Shown: positions 15,097 to 22,908 of the stretch, one piece after another
Layout: each line of letters starts with the position of its first letter
Numbering within the stretch: position 1 is the stretch's first letter
From: Succinimonas amylolytica DSM 2873
Lineage (GTDB): Bacteria > Pseudomonadota > Gammaproteobacteria > Enterobacterales > Succinivibrionaceae
DNA length: 37,524 nucleotides
Direction of reading: 5' to 3'
NCBI RefSeq assembly: GCF_000378405.1
Contig: NZ_KB899636.1
Coordinates: 734,830-772,353, forward strand
The notes under the pieces: generated by a model
The model's database searches: none
Seen by the model: the letters and a program-made list of their open reading frames with translations, nothing else
What the model was told of the DNA's origin: nothing
Made by a program: the position numbers and the translations under genes

Positions 15097-15309
15097 ATGA
15101 ATACAGACAAAAACGAACCGAAAGTATGCCCGCTCTGTGGCAAAACCTACACCGGACATCCGGCTCTTTCCCGAAAGGACGACAATACTCCAATCTGCCC
15201 GGACTGCGGTACCAGAGAGTCACTTGAAGCCATCGGAATCTCCCCCGAAGAGCAGGAAAAAGTTCTCGAAATCATTCATGAAAAGCTCGCTGAAAAACCT
15301 TGTAAATAG
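15097..15309 (+). CDS. Small zinc-ribbon protein (70 aa)
   Basis: Two CxxC pairs (CPLCGKTYTGHPALSRKDD and ICPDCGTRESLEAIG) make a treble-clef or zinc-ribbon of about 30 residues, followed by a helical tail EEQEKVLEIIHEKL. Similar proteins occur in accessory regions of Clostridia phages and integrative elements. It probably binds nucleic acid or protein, but no role is known. ATG 15097 follows AGAAGGA at 15083-15089, flanked by two GATC tetramers that could pair around it. Confidence 0.7.
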   Translation: MNTDKNEPKVCPLCGKTYTGHPALSRKDDNTPICPDCGTRESLEAIGISPEEQEKVLEIIHEKLAEKPCK

Positions 15310-15327
15310 TTGAAAATACTGGGTTTA

Positions 15328-15390
15328 TTGACTTGCTATAGTGTACCTTCAGAGCGAATATAAACACAACAAAACGAACACGAAGGTACA
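15328..15390 (+). promoter_or_regulatory. Shared promoter/leader module, copy 4, with long-range stem
   Basis: It reads TTGACTTGCTATAGTGT, with AGAGCGAATATA at the conserved spacing. TGTACCTTC (15342-15350) is the perfect complement of GAAGGTACA (15382-15390). The RBS AAGGAG follows 6 bp after the second arm. Relative to copy 2 the arms differ by one A/G and its matching T/C, keeping all nine pairs. Confidence 0.55.
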
Positions 15391-15408
15391 TTTTTCAAGG
15401 AGTCAGAC

Positions 15409-15846
15409 ATGAACAATTTCGAGAACTTTTACAACCGCATCAGGGATGCAAAGAACGCCTACGATGCCGCCAGGACAGAGGATGAGAAGAACGCTGCAAG
15501 ATCCGCCTACAAGGCAGTCTGGGATGAACTTAAGGAGCTTGGCAGAGAAGCCTGCCGCCTTTTTAACGAGTACGAAGTTTCCCGGGACAGCGGCAACGAT
15601 TACCTCGACATCAGCGAAGTGGTCTGGGACAACGAAGCGGCAAAGCTGATTGAAGCCATGAGGCAGAACGGAATCGAGAGGTTCACCTTTTCCTCCGGAT
15701 GGAGTCACGCAGTGGAAACCGCATGGCTTTTCAAGGAGGCCGGATGCACCCTTGAGGGACTGGTTGAGATTAACAGCCGCTACACCGGATGGAACAGCGA
15801 CGAACACGAAAAAGCCCACGGCTACCTTTTCCGAGTTGAGGGTTAA
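15409..15846 (+). CDS. Phage accessory protein of unknown function (145 aa)
   Basis: It starts MNNFENFYNRIRDAKNAYDA after AAGGAG and carries an alpha-helical, charged N-terminal half. The C-terminal half has FTFSSGWSHAVETAWLFKEA and VEINSRYTGW, a pattern I recall from unnamed small proteins of phages and integrative elements. No signal peptide, membrane segment or catalytic motif is seen. It is a single-gene unit: module copy 4 stands before it and an intrinsic terminator after it. Confidence 0.65.
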   Translation: MNNFENFYNRIRDAKNAYDAARTEDEKNAARSAYKAVWDELKELGREACRLFNEYEVSRDSGNDYLDISEVVWDNEAAKLIEAMRQNGIERFTFSSGWSHAVETAWLFKEAGCTLEGLVEINSRYTGWNSDEHEKAHGYLFRVEG

Positions 15847-15867
15847 GAACGAACAGAATTAAACAGC

Positions 15868-15893
15868 AGGAGGTCGGAACAGGCCTCCTTTTT
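15868..15893 (+). terminator. Intrinsic terminator
   Basis: AGGAGG and CCTCCT form a stem around a ten-base loop, followed by a short T-run. It closes the unit at 15409-15846. Confidence 0.75.
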
Positions 15894-15926
15894 AACTCAA
15901 AAAAATAGTACAAAATCAGACACTTA

Positions 15927-15961
15927 TTGACTTGCTATACCTTCGGTACAGAGCGAATATA
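15927..15961 (+). promoter_or_regulatory. Shared promoter/leader module, copy 5
   Basis: TTGACTTGCTATA and AGAGCGAATATA are at the same 29-base spacing as in copies 1-4, although the middle is replaced by a local hairpin TACC-TTC-GGTA. The RBS CGGAGA and ATG 15994 follow. Confidence 0.5.
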
Positions 15962-15993
15962 CAGTCATCGAGAACAACAACGGAGACTTAAAA

Positions 15994-16281
15994 ATGAGCA
16001 AGATGACAGAAAGAGCAAGAACCTACAGATTACCGAATCCTTCCACTCCGGAGGATCTGGAATGCCGCTGGAGCAAGACCTTAAGATTCGGTGATAAGGT
16101 AATCCTGGCAGGTCACTACTACAACGGAGCAGGCAAGCCCTCCTACTACGGCGCGGTTTACGAGTTCCTCACCGAAGACACCGGCTGCGAGGCTGAGATC
16201 GGACTTCGCGAGGTAAGCGGCGTAGATTTCATGGATGAAGGCCATGCACTTGAATGGGCGATGAAGAACGCCAACAATTAG
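15994..16281 (+). CDS. Small phage accessory protein of unknown function (95 aa)
   Basis: It starts MSKMTERARTYRLPNPSTPE. The middle part (LRFGDKVILAGHYYNGAGKP) looks like a small beta barrel, and the C-terminus VDFMDEGHALEWAMKNANN is helical. I do not recognise the family. It is preceded by module copy 5 and followed by two terminators that separate the accessory island from the packaging operon. Confidence 0.6.
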   Translation: MSKMTERARTYRLPNPSTPEDLECRWSKTLRFGDKVILAGHYYNGAGKPSYYGAVYEFLTEDTGCEAEIGLREVSGVDFMDEGHALEWAMKNANN

Positions 16282-16284
16282 TAC

Positions 16285-16306
16285 GGAGCTTAACGGCTCC
16301 TTTTTT
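16285..16306 (+). terminator. Intrinsic terminator
   Basis: GGAGC and GCTCC form the stem with a six-base loop, followed by six T. It ends the accessory island. Confidence 0.85.
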
Positions 16307-16314
16307 ATACCCAA

Positions 16315-16339
16315 AAGATCGCTTCGGCGGTCTTTTTTT
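16315..16339 (+). terminator. Second intrinsic terminator with TTCG loop
   Basis: AAGATCGC, loop TTCG, GCGGTCTT, then a run of T. The UUCG tetraloop closed by C-G is especially stable. The tandem arrangement blocks read-through into the packaging genes, so the large terminase may have its own promoter or rely on antitermination. Confidence 0.85.
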
Positions 16340-16361
16340 ATGCCTGTAAGGAGGTGAGCAG

Positions 16362-17969
16362 ATGGCAATGCGGAAACTTAAAAAATACATCCCCACAAAG
16401 TTCAAGGCAAAGAAGTCCGTGTATGACAAGGATGCCGCCGACTACGCAGTGAACTTTATTCAGGCTCTCTGCCACACCAAGGGAACATGGGCGGGTAAGC
16501 CTTTTGAACTTATCGACTGGCAGGAGCAGATTATTCGAGATCTGTTTGGAACCTTAAAACCGAACGGCTACCGGCAGTTTAATACGGCGTACATAGAGAT
16601 AGCCAAGAAGCAAGGAAAATCAGAGCTTGCTGCCGCTGTGGCACTGCTTCTTACCTGCGGAGATGGCGAGGAAAGAGCCGAGGTTTACGGCTGTGCCGCA
16701 GACCGCCAGCAGGCCACCATCGTATTTGATGTGGCTGCCGACATGGTGAGGATGTGTCCGGCTCTGAACAAAAGAGTGAAGATCCTGGCCTCGCAGAAAC
16801 GCATCATCTACACCCCGACCAACAGCTTTTATCAGGTTCTTTCTGCGGAAGCCTACTCAAAGCACGGATTCAACATTCATGGCGTGGTCTTTGATGAACT
16901 GCATACTCAGCCGGACAGAAAACTTTTTGACGTTATGACCAAGGGCTCCGGCGATGCCCGAATGCAACCTCTGTATTTTCTCATCACCACTGCGGGAACC
17001 GACACTAATTCCATCTGCTACGAAACCCATCAGAAGGCTAAAGACATCCTTGAGGGCAGAAAGATCGATCCGACTTTCTACCCGGTAATTTACGGGGCTG
17101 CCGAGGATGATGATTGGACAGATCCGGAAGTCTGGAAAAAGGCTAATCCATCTCTTGGAATCACCGTCGGCATCGACAAGGTACAGGCTGCCTGCGAATC
17201 AGCAAGGCAGAATCCGGGTGAGGAGAACGCCTTCAGACAGCTCCGCCTCAACCAATGGGTAAAACAGTCCATTCGCTGGATGCCGCTTGAGAAATGGGAT
17301 GGCTGCTCTTTTGCGGTTAATCCTGATGAGCTTGAAGGCCGTGTATGTTACGGCGGTCTCGACTTATCAAGCACCACCGACATCACCGCTTTCGTGCTGG
17401 TGTTCCCGCCGAATGATGAGGATGACAAATATTACATCATGCCGTTCTTTTGGATTCCGGAAGACACCATGGAGCTTCGAGTGAGACGAGATCACGTACC
17501 TTACGACGTATGGCATAAACAGGGATTTCTGGAAACCACTGAAGGCAACGTGGTGCATTACGGATACATTGAAAAGTTCATTGAGAACCTTGGCACCCGC
17601 TACAACATCCGGGAAATTGCCTTTGACCGCTGGGGAGCCGTGCAGATGGTACAGAACCTTGAGGGCATGGGCTTTACCGTAGTTCCTTTCGGCCAGGGCT
17701 TTAAGGACATGTCTCCGCCTACCAAGGAACTCATGAAACTCACCCTTGAGCAGAAGCTTGCTCACGGCGGTCATCCGGTTTTGCGCTGGATGATGGACAA
17801 CATTTACATAAGAACAGATCCCGCAGGCAACATCAAAGCCGACAAGGAAAAATCCACCGAGAAGATTGACGGTGCAATTGCCACCATCATGGGACTTGAT
17901 CGCGCTATTCGATGCGGCAATGACAATACCTCGTCTGTTTACGATGAACGTGGAATTTTATTTATCTAG
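16362..17969 (+). CDS. terL: Phage terminase large subunit
   Basis: ATP-driven DNA packaging motor and nuclease, 535 residues, HK97/YmfN-like. The Walker A variant is in EIAKKQGKSELAAAV (about residue 81), Walker B in GVVFDELHTQ (about 175), and the motor-coupling motif in LITTAGT. The RNase-H-like nuclease starts with YGGLDLSSTTDITA (about 331), whose aspartates bind metal, and a later AFDRWGA. The RBS AGGAGG precedes ATG 16362. It heads the structural operon, with 8 bp to the portal gene. Confidence 0.97.
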   Translation: MAMRKLKKYIPTKFKAKKSVYDKDAADYAVNFIQALCHTKGTWAGKPFELIDWQEQIIRDLFGTLKPNGYRQFNTAYIEIAKKQGKSELAAAVALLLTCGDGEERAEVYGCAADRQQATIVFDVAADMVRMCPALNKRVKILASQKRIIYTPTNSFYQVLSAEAYSKHGFNIHGVVFDELHTQPDRKLFDVMTKGSGDARMQPLYFLITTAGTDTNSICYETHQKAKDILEGRKIDPTFYPVIYGAAEDDDWTDPEVWKKANPSLGITVGIDKVQAACESARQNPGEENAFRQLRLNQWVKQSIRWMPLEKWDGCSFAVNPDELEGRVCYGGLDLSSTTDITAFVLVFPPNDEDDKYYIMPFFWIPEDTMELRVRRDHVPYDVWHKQGFLETTEGNVVHYGYIEKFIENLGTRYNIREIAFDRWGAVQMVQNLEGMGFTVVPFGQGFKDMSPPTKELMKLTLEQKLAHGGHPVLRWMMDNIYIRTDPAGNIKADKEKSTEKIDGAIATIMGLDRAIRCGNDNTSSVYDERGILFI

Positions 17970-17977
17970 GAGCATAC

Positions 17978-19297
17978 ATGAATTTTCTTAAACGCCTTTT
18001 TACCAGAAAGACGACCAACAGTCTCAACGGCTCCGGCTACAGATTCATGATGGGAGGCAGTACCTCCGGCAAACACGTCAATGAACGTTCAGCCATGCAG
18101 ATGACCGCGGTGTATGCCTGCGTGAGAATTCTGTCAGAGTCCATTGCCAGTCTGCCGGTTCACCTTTACCAGTATGAATCGGAAGGCAACAAGGCCAAGG
18201 CGGTAAAGCATCCGCTGTATCGCATTCTGCATGATGAGCCGAATCCGGAAATGACCTCATTTGTGTTCCGAGAAACGCTGATGACGCACCTGCTCCTCTG
18301 GGGCAATGCCTACGCTCAGATTATCCGAAACGGCAAAGGCGAAATCATCGGACTGTATCCCTTAATGCCTAACCGCATGACGGTTGACCGGGACTCAAAC
18401 GGTCAGATTATTTATCAGTATCAGATGCAGGACTCGGATGCTCATACAGGGAAAAGCGGCTCTGTGACTTTAAGGCCGTCCGAGGTGCTGCATGTACCGG
18501 GCTTAGGCTTTGACGGACTTGTCGGTTACTCGCCGATAGCCATGGCAAAAAATGCCATAGGTCTTTCGATTGCCACCGAAGAATACGGAGCAAAGTTTTT
18601 TGCCAACGGTGCAACACCGGGAGGCATTCTGGAGTTTCCGGGAACGGTGAAAAATCCTGAATCAATCCGCGAAAGCTGGAATAAAGGCTTTTCCGGCAGT
18701 AATGCCCACAAGGTGGCAATACTTGAAGAAGGCATGAAATACACGCCGATTTCCATCTCACCGGAACAGGCGCAGTTCCTTGAGACCCGTAAATTTCAGA
18801 TTGATGAGATAGCGAGAATCTTCCGAGTGCCGCCTCACATGGTTGGAGACCTTGAGAAATCAAGCTTCAGCAATATCGAACAGCAGTCACTCGAGTTCGT
18901 GAAATACACCCTGGAGCCGTGGATTATCCGCTGGGAGCAGTCACTTAACCGGGCACTTCTCACCGAAAAGGAAAAGCCGGACTATTTCGTGAAGTTCAAT
19001 GTGGACGGACTTCTTCGAGGTGATTACCAGAGCCGTATGAACGGTTATGCCATTGCACGGCAGAACGGCTGGATGTCAGCCAATGATATCAGAAGTTTAG
19101 AGCAGCTTGATCTCATTCCGGATGAGCTTGGTGGAAATCTGTATCTCATCAACGGAAACATGACCAAACTGCAGGACGCAGGAATTTTTGCAAACAAGGA
19201 GAACAACAATGAAGAAGTTCTGGAAGTGGAAGAATCAGACGGAGGAAAACGCTCCGACCCCGGAAAGAACCCTGTTCCTGAACGGCACCATCGCTGA
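17978..19297 (+). CDS. HK97-type portal protein
   Basis: Forms the dodecameric DNA channel at one capsid vertex. Of 439 residues, it shows the family's typical AVYACVRILSESIASLPVHL near the N-terminus, PLYRILHDEPNPEMTSF, FFANGATPGGILEFPG and IARIFRVPPHMVGDLEKSS. The last 29 or so codons overlap the start of the protease gene in another frame, and this C-terminal tail (charged, rich in E, D, K and N) looks disordered. Confidence 0.97.
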   Translation: MNFLKRLFTRKTTNSLNGSGYRFMMGGSTSGKHVNERSAMQMTAVYACVRILSESIASLPVHLYQYESEGNKAKAVKHPLYRILHDEPNPEMTSFVFRETLMTHLLLWGNAYAQIIRNGKGEIIGLYPLMPNRMTVDRDSNGQIIYQYQMQDSDAHTGKSGSVTLRPSEVLHVPGLGFDGLVGYSPIAMAKNAIGLSIATEEYGAKFFANGATPGGILEFPGTVKNPESIRESWNKGFSGSNAHKVAILEEGMKYTPISISPEQAQFLETRKFQIDEIARIFRVPPHMVGDLEKSSFSNIEQQSLEFVKYTLEPWIIRWEQSLNRALLTEKEKPDYFVKFNVDGLLRGDYQSRMNGYAIARQNGWMSANDIRSLEQLDLIPDELGGNLYLINGNMTKLQDAGIFANKENNNEEVLEVEESDGGKRSDPGKNPVPERHHR

Positions 19298-19946
19298 GCA
19301 GAGCTGGTTTGACGATGACGTGACACCGCAGATTTTCAAAGATGAACTGATGAGCGGTTCAGGAGACATCACCGTATGGATTAACTCACCCGGCGGTGAC
19401 TGTGTGGCTGCCGCTCAGATTTACAACATGCTGATGGAATATCCCGGTAACGTCACCGTGAAGATTGACGGCATTGCCGCCTCTGCCGCCTCGGTGATTG
19501 CCATGGCGGGAACCAGGGTGTGTGTCTCACCGGTCTCCATGCTGATGATCCACAATCCGATGACCTTTGCCTTTGGCAATACTGCTGAAATGCAGAAAGC
19601 CATCGACATGCTTGGGGAAGTAAAGGAATCAATCATCAATGCATACGAAATCAAAACCGGCATGAGCAGAGCCAAGCTTTCCCGTCTAATGGATGCGGAA
19701 ACCTGGATGAATGCCAACAAGGCCGTGGAACTTGGATTTGCCGATGAGATTCTGCAGAGAGAACCGTCTTCCGAAAATGAAATGACGGAGGCTGCCTCTA
19801 CAGCTTTCTCAAGGGCTAGTGTTACCAATTCACTGATGGAAAAGCTTTCTGCCCGATGTCGCATTGAGGCAAAACCAACTGAAACCAAAACCAACGAACG
19901 CTCCGTGGATGATTTGATGGAGCGTCTTAACCTTATCAGAAACTAG
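19209..19946 (+). CDS. ClpP-like head maturation protease
   Basis: Serine protease that trims the capsid precursor during prohead maturation; 245 residues. WINSPGGDCVAAAQIYNML and the nucleophile serine in IAASAASVIAMAG fit the ClpP/S14 fold. The catalytic His is in LMIHNPM, and the Asp is probably further downstream in the helical region. ATG 19209 is chosen because AAGGAG lies 7 bp before it. The gene overlaps the portal gene by 89 bp, a large overlap. Confidence 0.95.
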   Translation: MKKFWKWKNQTEENAPTPERTLFLNGTIAEQSWFDDDVTPQIFKDELMSGSGDITVWINSPGGDCVAAAQIYNMLMEYPGNVTVKIDGIAASAASVIAMAGTRVCVSPVSMLMIHNPMTFAFGNTAEMQKAIDMLGEVKESIINAYEIKTGMSRAKLSRLMDAETWMNANKAVELGFADEILQREPSSENEMTEAASTAFSRASVTNSLMEKLSARCRIEAKPTETKTNERSVDDLMERLNLIRN

Positions 19947-19954
19947 GAGAATTT

Positions 19955-21157
19955 ATGACTACTGTAAATGAACTTCGCGAAAAGCGAGCAACCGCATGGA
20001 ATGCCGCCAAGGCCTTTCTTGAATCCCGTCGTACCGACAAGGGAACTCTTACCGCAGAGGACGATGCTACCTACACCCGAATGGAGCAGGACATCACTGA
20101 TTTAAGCAGGGAAATCGCCCGACTTGAACGCCGTGATGCTCTTGATGCCGAACTTTCCCGTCCGGTAAACACTCCCATCACCTCAAAGCCATCTGCTGCC
20201 GTTGGCTCTTCTGCTACTGACTCTGCGGTAAAGCGCGGCCGTGCCTCTGATGAGTATAAGAACGGCATGCTCAAGGCTCTCAGAACCAACTTCAAGCAGG
20301 TATCCAATGTTCTGCAGGAAGGTGTGGATGCTGACGGTGGTTACCTTGTTCCGGAAGAATACGACGATAGACTCATTGGTGTACTTGAAGAAGAAAACAT
20401 CATGCGAACTCTCGGTAATGTAATCACCACCTCCGGCGAACACAAGATTAACATTGCCGCCACCAAGCCTGCCGCCGCATGGATTGAAGAAGGCGGTGCA
20501 TTGTCTTTCGGTGATGCAACCTTTGCTCAGATTTTACTTGATGCCCACAAACTGCATGTTGCCATCAAGGTAACCGAGGAACTCCTCTACGATGCTGCTT
20601 TCGATTTGGAAAAATACATCATTACCGAGTTCGGCAAGGCTCTGGCCAATGCGGAAGAGGATGCCTTCCTTAACGGTACCGGTCGTGGTCAGCCACTCGG
20701 TCTCTTTGCTGAAACAGGTGGCGGTACTGCCGCACTTTCTGCCGCCTCAGTTAACGCAGATCACATCATGCAGCTTGTGTATGCATTAAAGAGACCGTAC
20801 CGCAAGTCAGCATCTTTCATTATGCATGACAAGACCGTGGCTGCAATCAGACAGCTCAAGGACAACAACGGCATGTACCTCTGGCAGCCGGCACTGACTT
20901 CCGGAGAGCCGGACAAGCTCTTAGGCTACGACGTGTATACCTCACCGTTCTGTCCTGAAGGCAAGATTGCCTTTGGTGACTACAACTACTACAACATCGG
21001 TGACCGCGGTACCCGTTCATTCTCTGAACTTAGAGAGCTCTTTGCAGGCAACGGCATGATTGGCTTTGTGGCCAAGGAACGAGTGGACGGCAAGCTGATC
21101 TTGCCGGAGGCGGTACAGATTTTAACTATCACCGGCGGTAAGACCGTGAAACCATAA
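19955..21157 (+). CDS. Major capsid protein, HK97 fold
   Basis: The 400-residue capsid subunit has a predicted N-terminal scaffolding (delta) domain of about 100 residues rich in charged helix (TRMEQDITDLSREIARLERR). This is followed by the mature part with EGVDADGGYLVPEEYDDRLI, typical of HK97-like capsids. FASEKRD-like crosslinking residues cannot be assigned. The RBS is AGGAGA. Two terminators follow, so capsid transcripts may outnumber those of the downstream neck and tail genes. Confidence 0.97.
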   Translation: MTTVNELREKRATAWNAAKAFLESRRTDKGTLTAEDDATYTRMEQDITDLSREIARLERRDALDAELSRPVNTPITSKPSAAVGSSATDSAVKRGRASDEYKNGMLKALRTNFKQVSNVLQEGVDADGGYLVPEEYDDRLIGVLEEENIMRTLGNVITTSGEHKINIAATKPAAAWIEEGGALSFGDATFAQILLDAHKLHVAIKVTEELLYDAAFDLEKYIITEFGKALANAEEDAFLNGTGRGQPLGLFAETGGGTAALSAASVNADHIMQLVYALKRPYRKSASFIMHDKTVAAIRQLKDNNGMYLWQPALTSGEPDKLLGYDVYTSPFCPEGKIAFGDYNYYNIGDRGTRSFSELRELFAGNGMIGFVAKERVDGKLILPEAVQILTITGGKTVKP

Positions 21158-21158
21158 G

Positions 21159-21180
21159 GCTCCATAACGGAGCTTTTTTT
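21159..21180 (+). terminator. Intrinsic terminator after capsid gene
   Basis: GCTCC and GGAGC form the stem with loop ATAAC, followed by seven T. It lies 1 bp after the capsid stop codon. Confidence 0.85.
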
Positions 21181-21182
21181 AT

Positions 21183-21214
21183 GCCTTCATCATTCTGCTG
21201 ATGGAGGCTTTTTT
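21183..21214 (+). terminator. Second terminator-like hairpin after capsid gene
   Basis: GCCTTCATCA and TGATGGAGGC pair with one G-T wobble around a TTCTGC-type loop; six T follow. In tandem with the previous hairpin it could dampen downstream transcription. Confidence 0.8.
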
Positions 21215-21225
21215 GGAGTTTAGCT

Positions 21226-21501
21226 ATGAGCATGACACTAAAGGAAATGAAGAACTATCTGCGTGTTGACGGTACCGAGGATGACACGCTTATCAGGAAT
21301 CTTATCTACTCGGCTGAACGGCTGTGTCTTGATGTGCTGAGAGCGGATTCGACCAAAGTGCTCTACGACTCGAAGTACGGCAGAGCCGCGGTGATGTATG
21401 CCGTCAACTACATGTATGAGCATCGCACCGAGGCTGACTACCGGGCATTGACGCTTTCCCTCCGTGCCATGCTGTTCGGCTCAAGGAAGGAGGCATTCTG
21501 A
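21226..21501 (+). CDS. Head-tail connector (gp6-like)
   Basis: The 91-residue all-helical protein (MTLKEMKNYLRVDGTEDDTL then AERLCLDVL and AVNYMYEHR) is the phage DNA-packaging/gp6 connector type that forms the ring under the portal. Its position after the capsid gene and its size agree with the family. It overlaps the next gene by one base. Confidence 0.88.
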   Translation: MSMTLKEMKNYLRVDGTEDDTLIRNLIYSAERLCLDVLRADSTKVLYDSKYGRAAVMYAVNYMYEHRTEADYRALTLSLRAMLFGSRKEAF

Positions 21502-21836
21502 TGGAAACCGGAACGATGAATGAACGTATCAGAATTTATGAACCAAAGTCTGACGGCAATCAGACCTCGCTTGATGAGTATGAGCTTTCGGGGTCAGTCT
21601 GGGCGAACGTGAGACAGGTTACCACCCGTGACCAGATGCGTTCAGGCGTTGAGGTACAGAGCGGTCAGATTACCATTCTGATCCGCTACCTTGCAGGTCT
21701 TTCCGATGACTGTCTTATCGAGTGGAACGGCAAGTTCTACGGTATCGATAACCTGTCTCCCGACAGGCATAAGGGAGAAATTCTGCTTGGCTGCAGCTAT
21801 TCGGGACTTAATGAAAATCAGAGGTTTACCACATGA
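21501..21836 (+). CDS. Head closure / head-tail adaptor protein
   Basis: The 111-residue beta-rich protein has MNERIRIYEPKSDGNQTSLD, VWANVRQVTTRDQMRSG and DCLIEWNGKFYGIDNLSPD, the pattern of SPP1 gp16-like head-tail adaptors that plug the portal after packaging. Its start and stop overlap its neighbours (TGATGG and ATGA), so it is translated within the neck-gene operon. Confidence 0.88.
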   Translation: METGTMNERIRIYEPKSDGNQTSLDEYELSGSVWANVRQVTTRDQMRSGVEVQSGQITILIRYLAGLSDDCLIEWNGKFYGIDNLSPDRHKGEILLGCSYSGLNENQRFTT

Positions 21837-22207
21837 TTTCAATCAGTGAAATGAAAGCAAAGGTTAAGACTCTCGTTGAGGATCTCACCGGGCTGAAAGC
21901 TTACTTCGATTTGGTGCCGAACAACATCAAGACCGGAGTTCTGATTACCCGGCAGGCTACTGAGTTTTCCGGCAGAACTGTTGATGGCGAGGCGCACATT
22001 GCCCATCACGGCTTTGAGGTGTTTATCTTCTCGTTTCAAAGTGCAGAGGCCTGTGACGCTCCGACGGATAAGCTGGTTAATGCCGCTGACGGGAAATATT
22101 CAAAGGACTTCAGACTCATTATGGTAAACAGCATCACGCCTGCGGAGTATGACCCGGAGGTCGGATTCTGGGGCAATGTCATCAGCATGGAGTTTGTTGA
22201 ACGATGA
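21833..22207 (+). CDS. Probable tail completion / neck protein
   Basis: The 124-residue protein, with a beta-alpha pattern (LKAYFDLVPNNIKTGVLITR and HGFEVFIFSFQSAE, ending ISMEFVER), lies between the adaptor and the gp10-like gene. Size and position fit a tail terminator or DUF3168-type neck protein, but no diagnostic motif is visible. It overlaps both neighbours by four bases. Its place before the gp10-like gene is the reverse of the order in HK97. Confidence 0.6.
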   Translation: MISISEMKAKVKTLVEDLTGLKAYFDLVPNNIKTGVLITRQATEFSGRTVDGEAHIAHHGFEVFIFSFQSAEACDAPTDKLVNAADGKYSKDFRLIMVNSITPAEYDPEVGFWGNVISMEFVER

Positions 22208-22896
22208 CGATTGAAGTACATACAGACGGTGCTGACATTCTTGCTGAAAAGCTCAAGGGTCTGCCGCAGAAACTGCAGACTAAAATCAGCCGTGTGATTC
22301 TGAAGGAGGCGCTGAAGGAAACAGGAGCAAGAGAAGAACTTACGGGGTACATCGATACTCACTTCAAATCCCATACCGGAATCTACCGCAAGTCTGTATC
22401 CGGCATTAAAACCTCAAGAGTTCGCTCTGACCATAACCGGATTATTTCATACATACACTTTCTGCCGGTGAGCAAGGTTAAGGGCAGCAAGGAATGCAAA
22501 AAGGCTCATATGCCGCCAAAGACTCTGAACCACTGGCTTAATGCCGGTACCCGTGACCATGCTGTCGGCAAAGGCTCAAGTCTTGAAGGCAATAAAGTCA
22601 TTCAGCAGCTTATCGCCAACAAATACCAGATTGCCATCAACAGAGCCAGACTCAATCTCGCCTCTGCCAAAACACAGAAACAGCGGGATAAGTACCAGGG
22701 CATGATTGAACGCAACACCAGTAAACTTTTAGCCGTTAAGGCTAAAGCTACGAAAAAAGCAAGCCAGCACGGCAGAAAGGTTAAGGGCATAACCGCCCGT
22801 CATTTTATGGAAGCCATTCAGCGCAGAGTGGACACAAACGCAGTTGCTATCGTGGTTCAGCAGGTTGAAACCTCGGTGGCAGATTTATTGAAATAG
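22204..22896 (+). CDS. HK97 gp10-like neck/tail component
   Basis: 230 residues starting MTIEVHTDGADILAEKLKGL. The N-terminal helix-rich part and the HTGIYRKSVSGIK turn match the HK97-gp10 family of minor head-tail proteins. It is longer than the usual 110-150 residues: a lysine- and glutamine-rich helical stretch (about residues 135-190) looks like an insertion before the conserved C-terminal helix. Confidence 0.75.
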   Translation: MTIEVHTDGADILAEKLKGLPQKLQTKISRVILKEALKETGAREELTGYIDTHFKSHTGIYRKSVSGIKTSRVRSDHNRIISYIHFLPVSKVKGSKECKKAHMPPKTLNHWLNAGTRDHAVGKGSSLEGNKVIQQLIANKYQIAINRARLNLASAKTQKQRDKYQGMIERNTSKLLAVKAKATKKASQHGRKVKGITARHFMEAIQRRVDTNAVAIVVQQVETSVADLLK

Positions 22897-22908
22897 GAGA
22901 AAAGCCAT

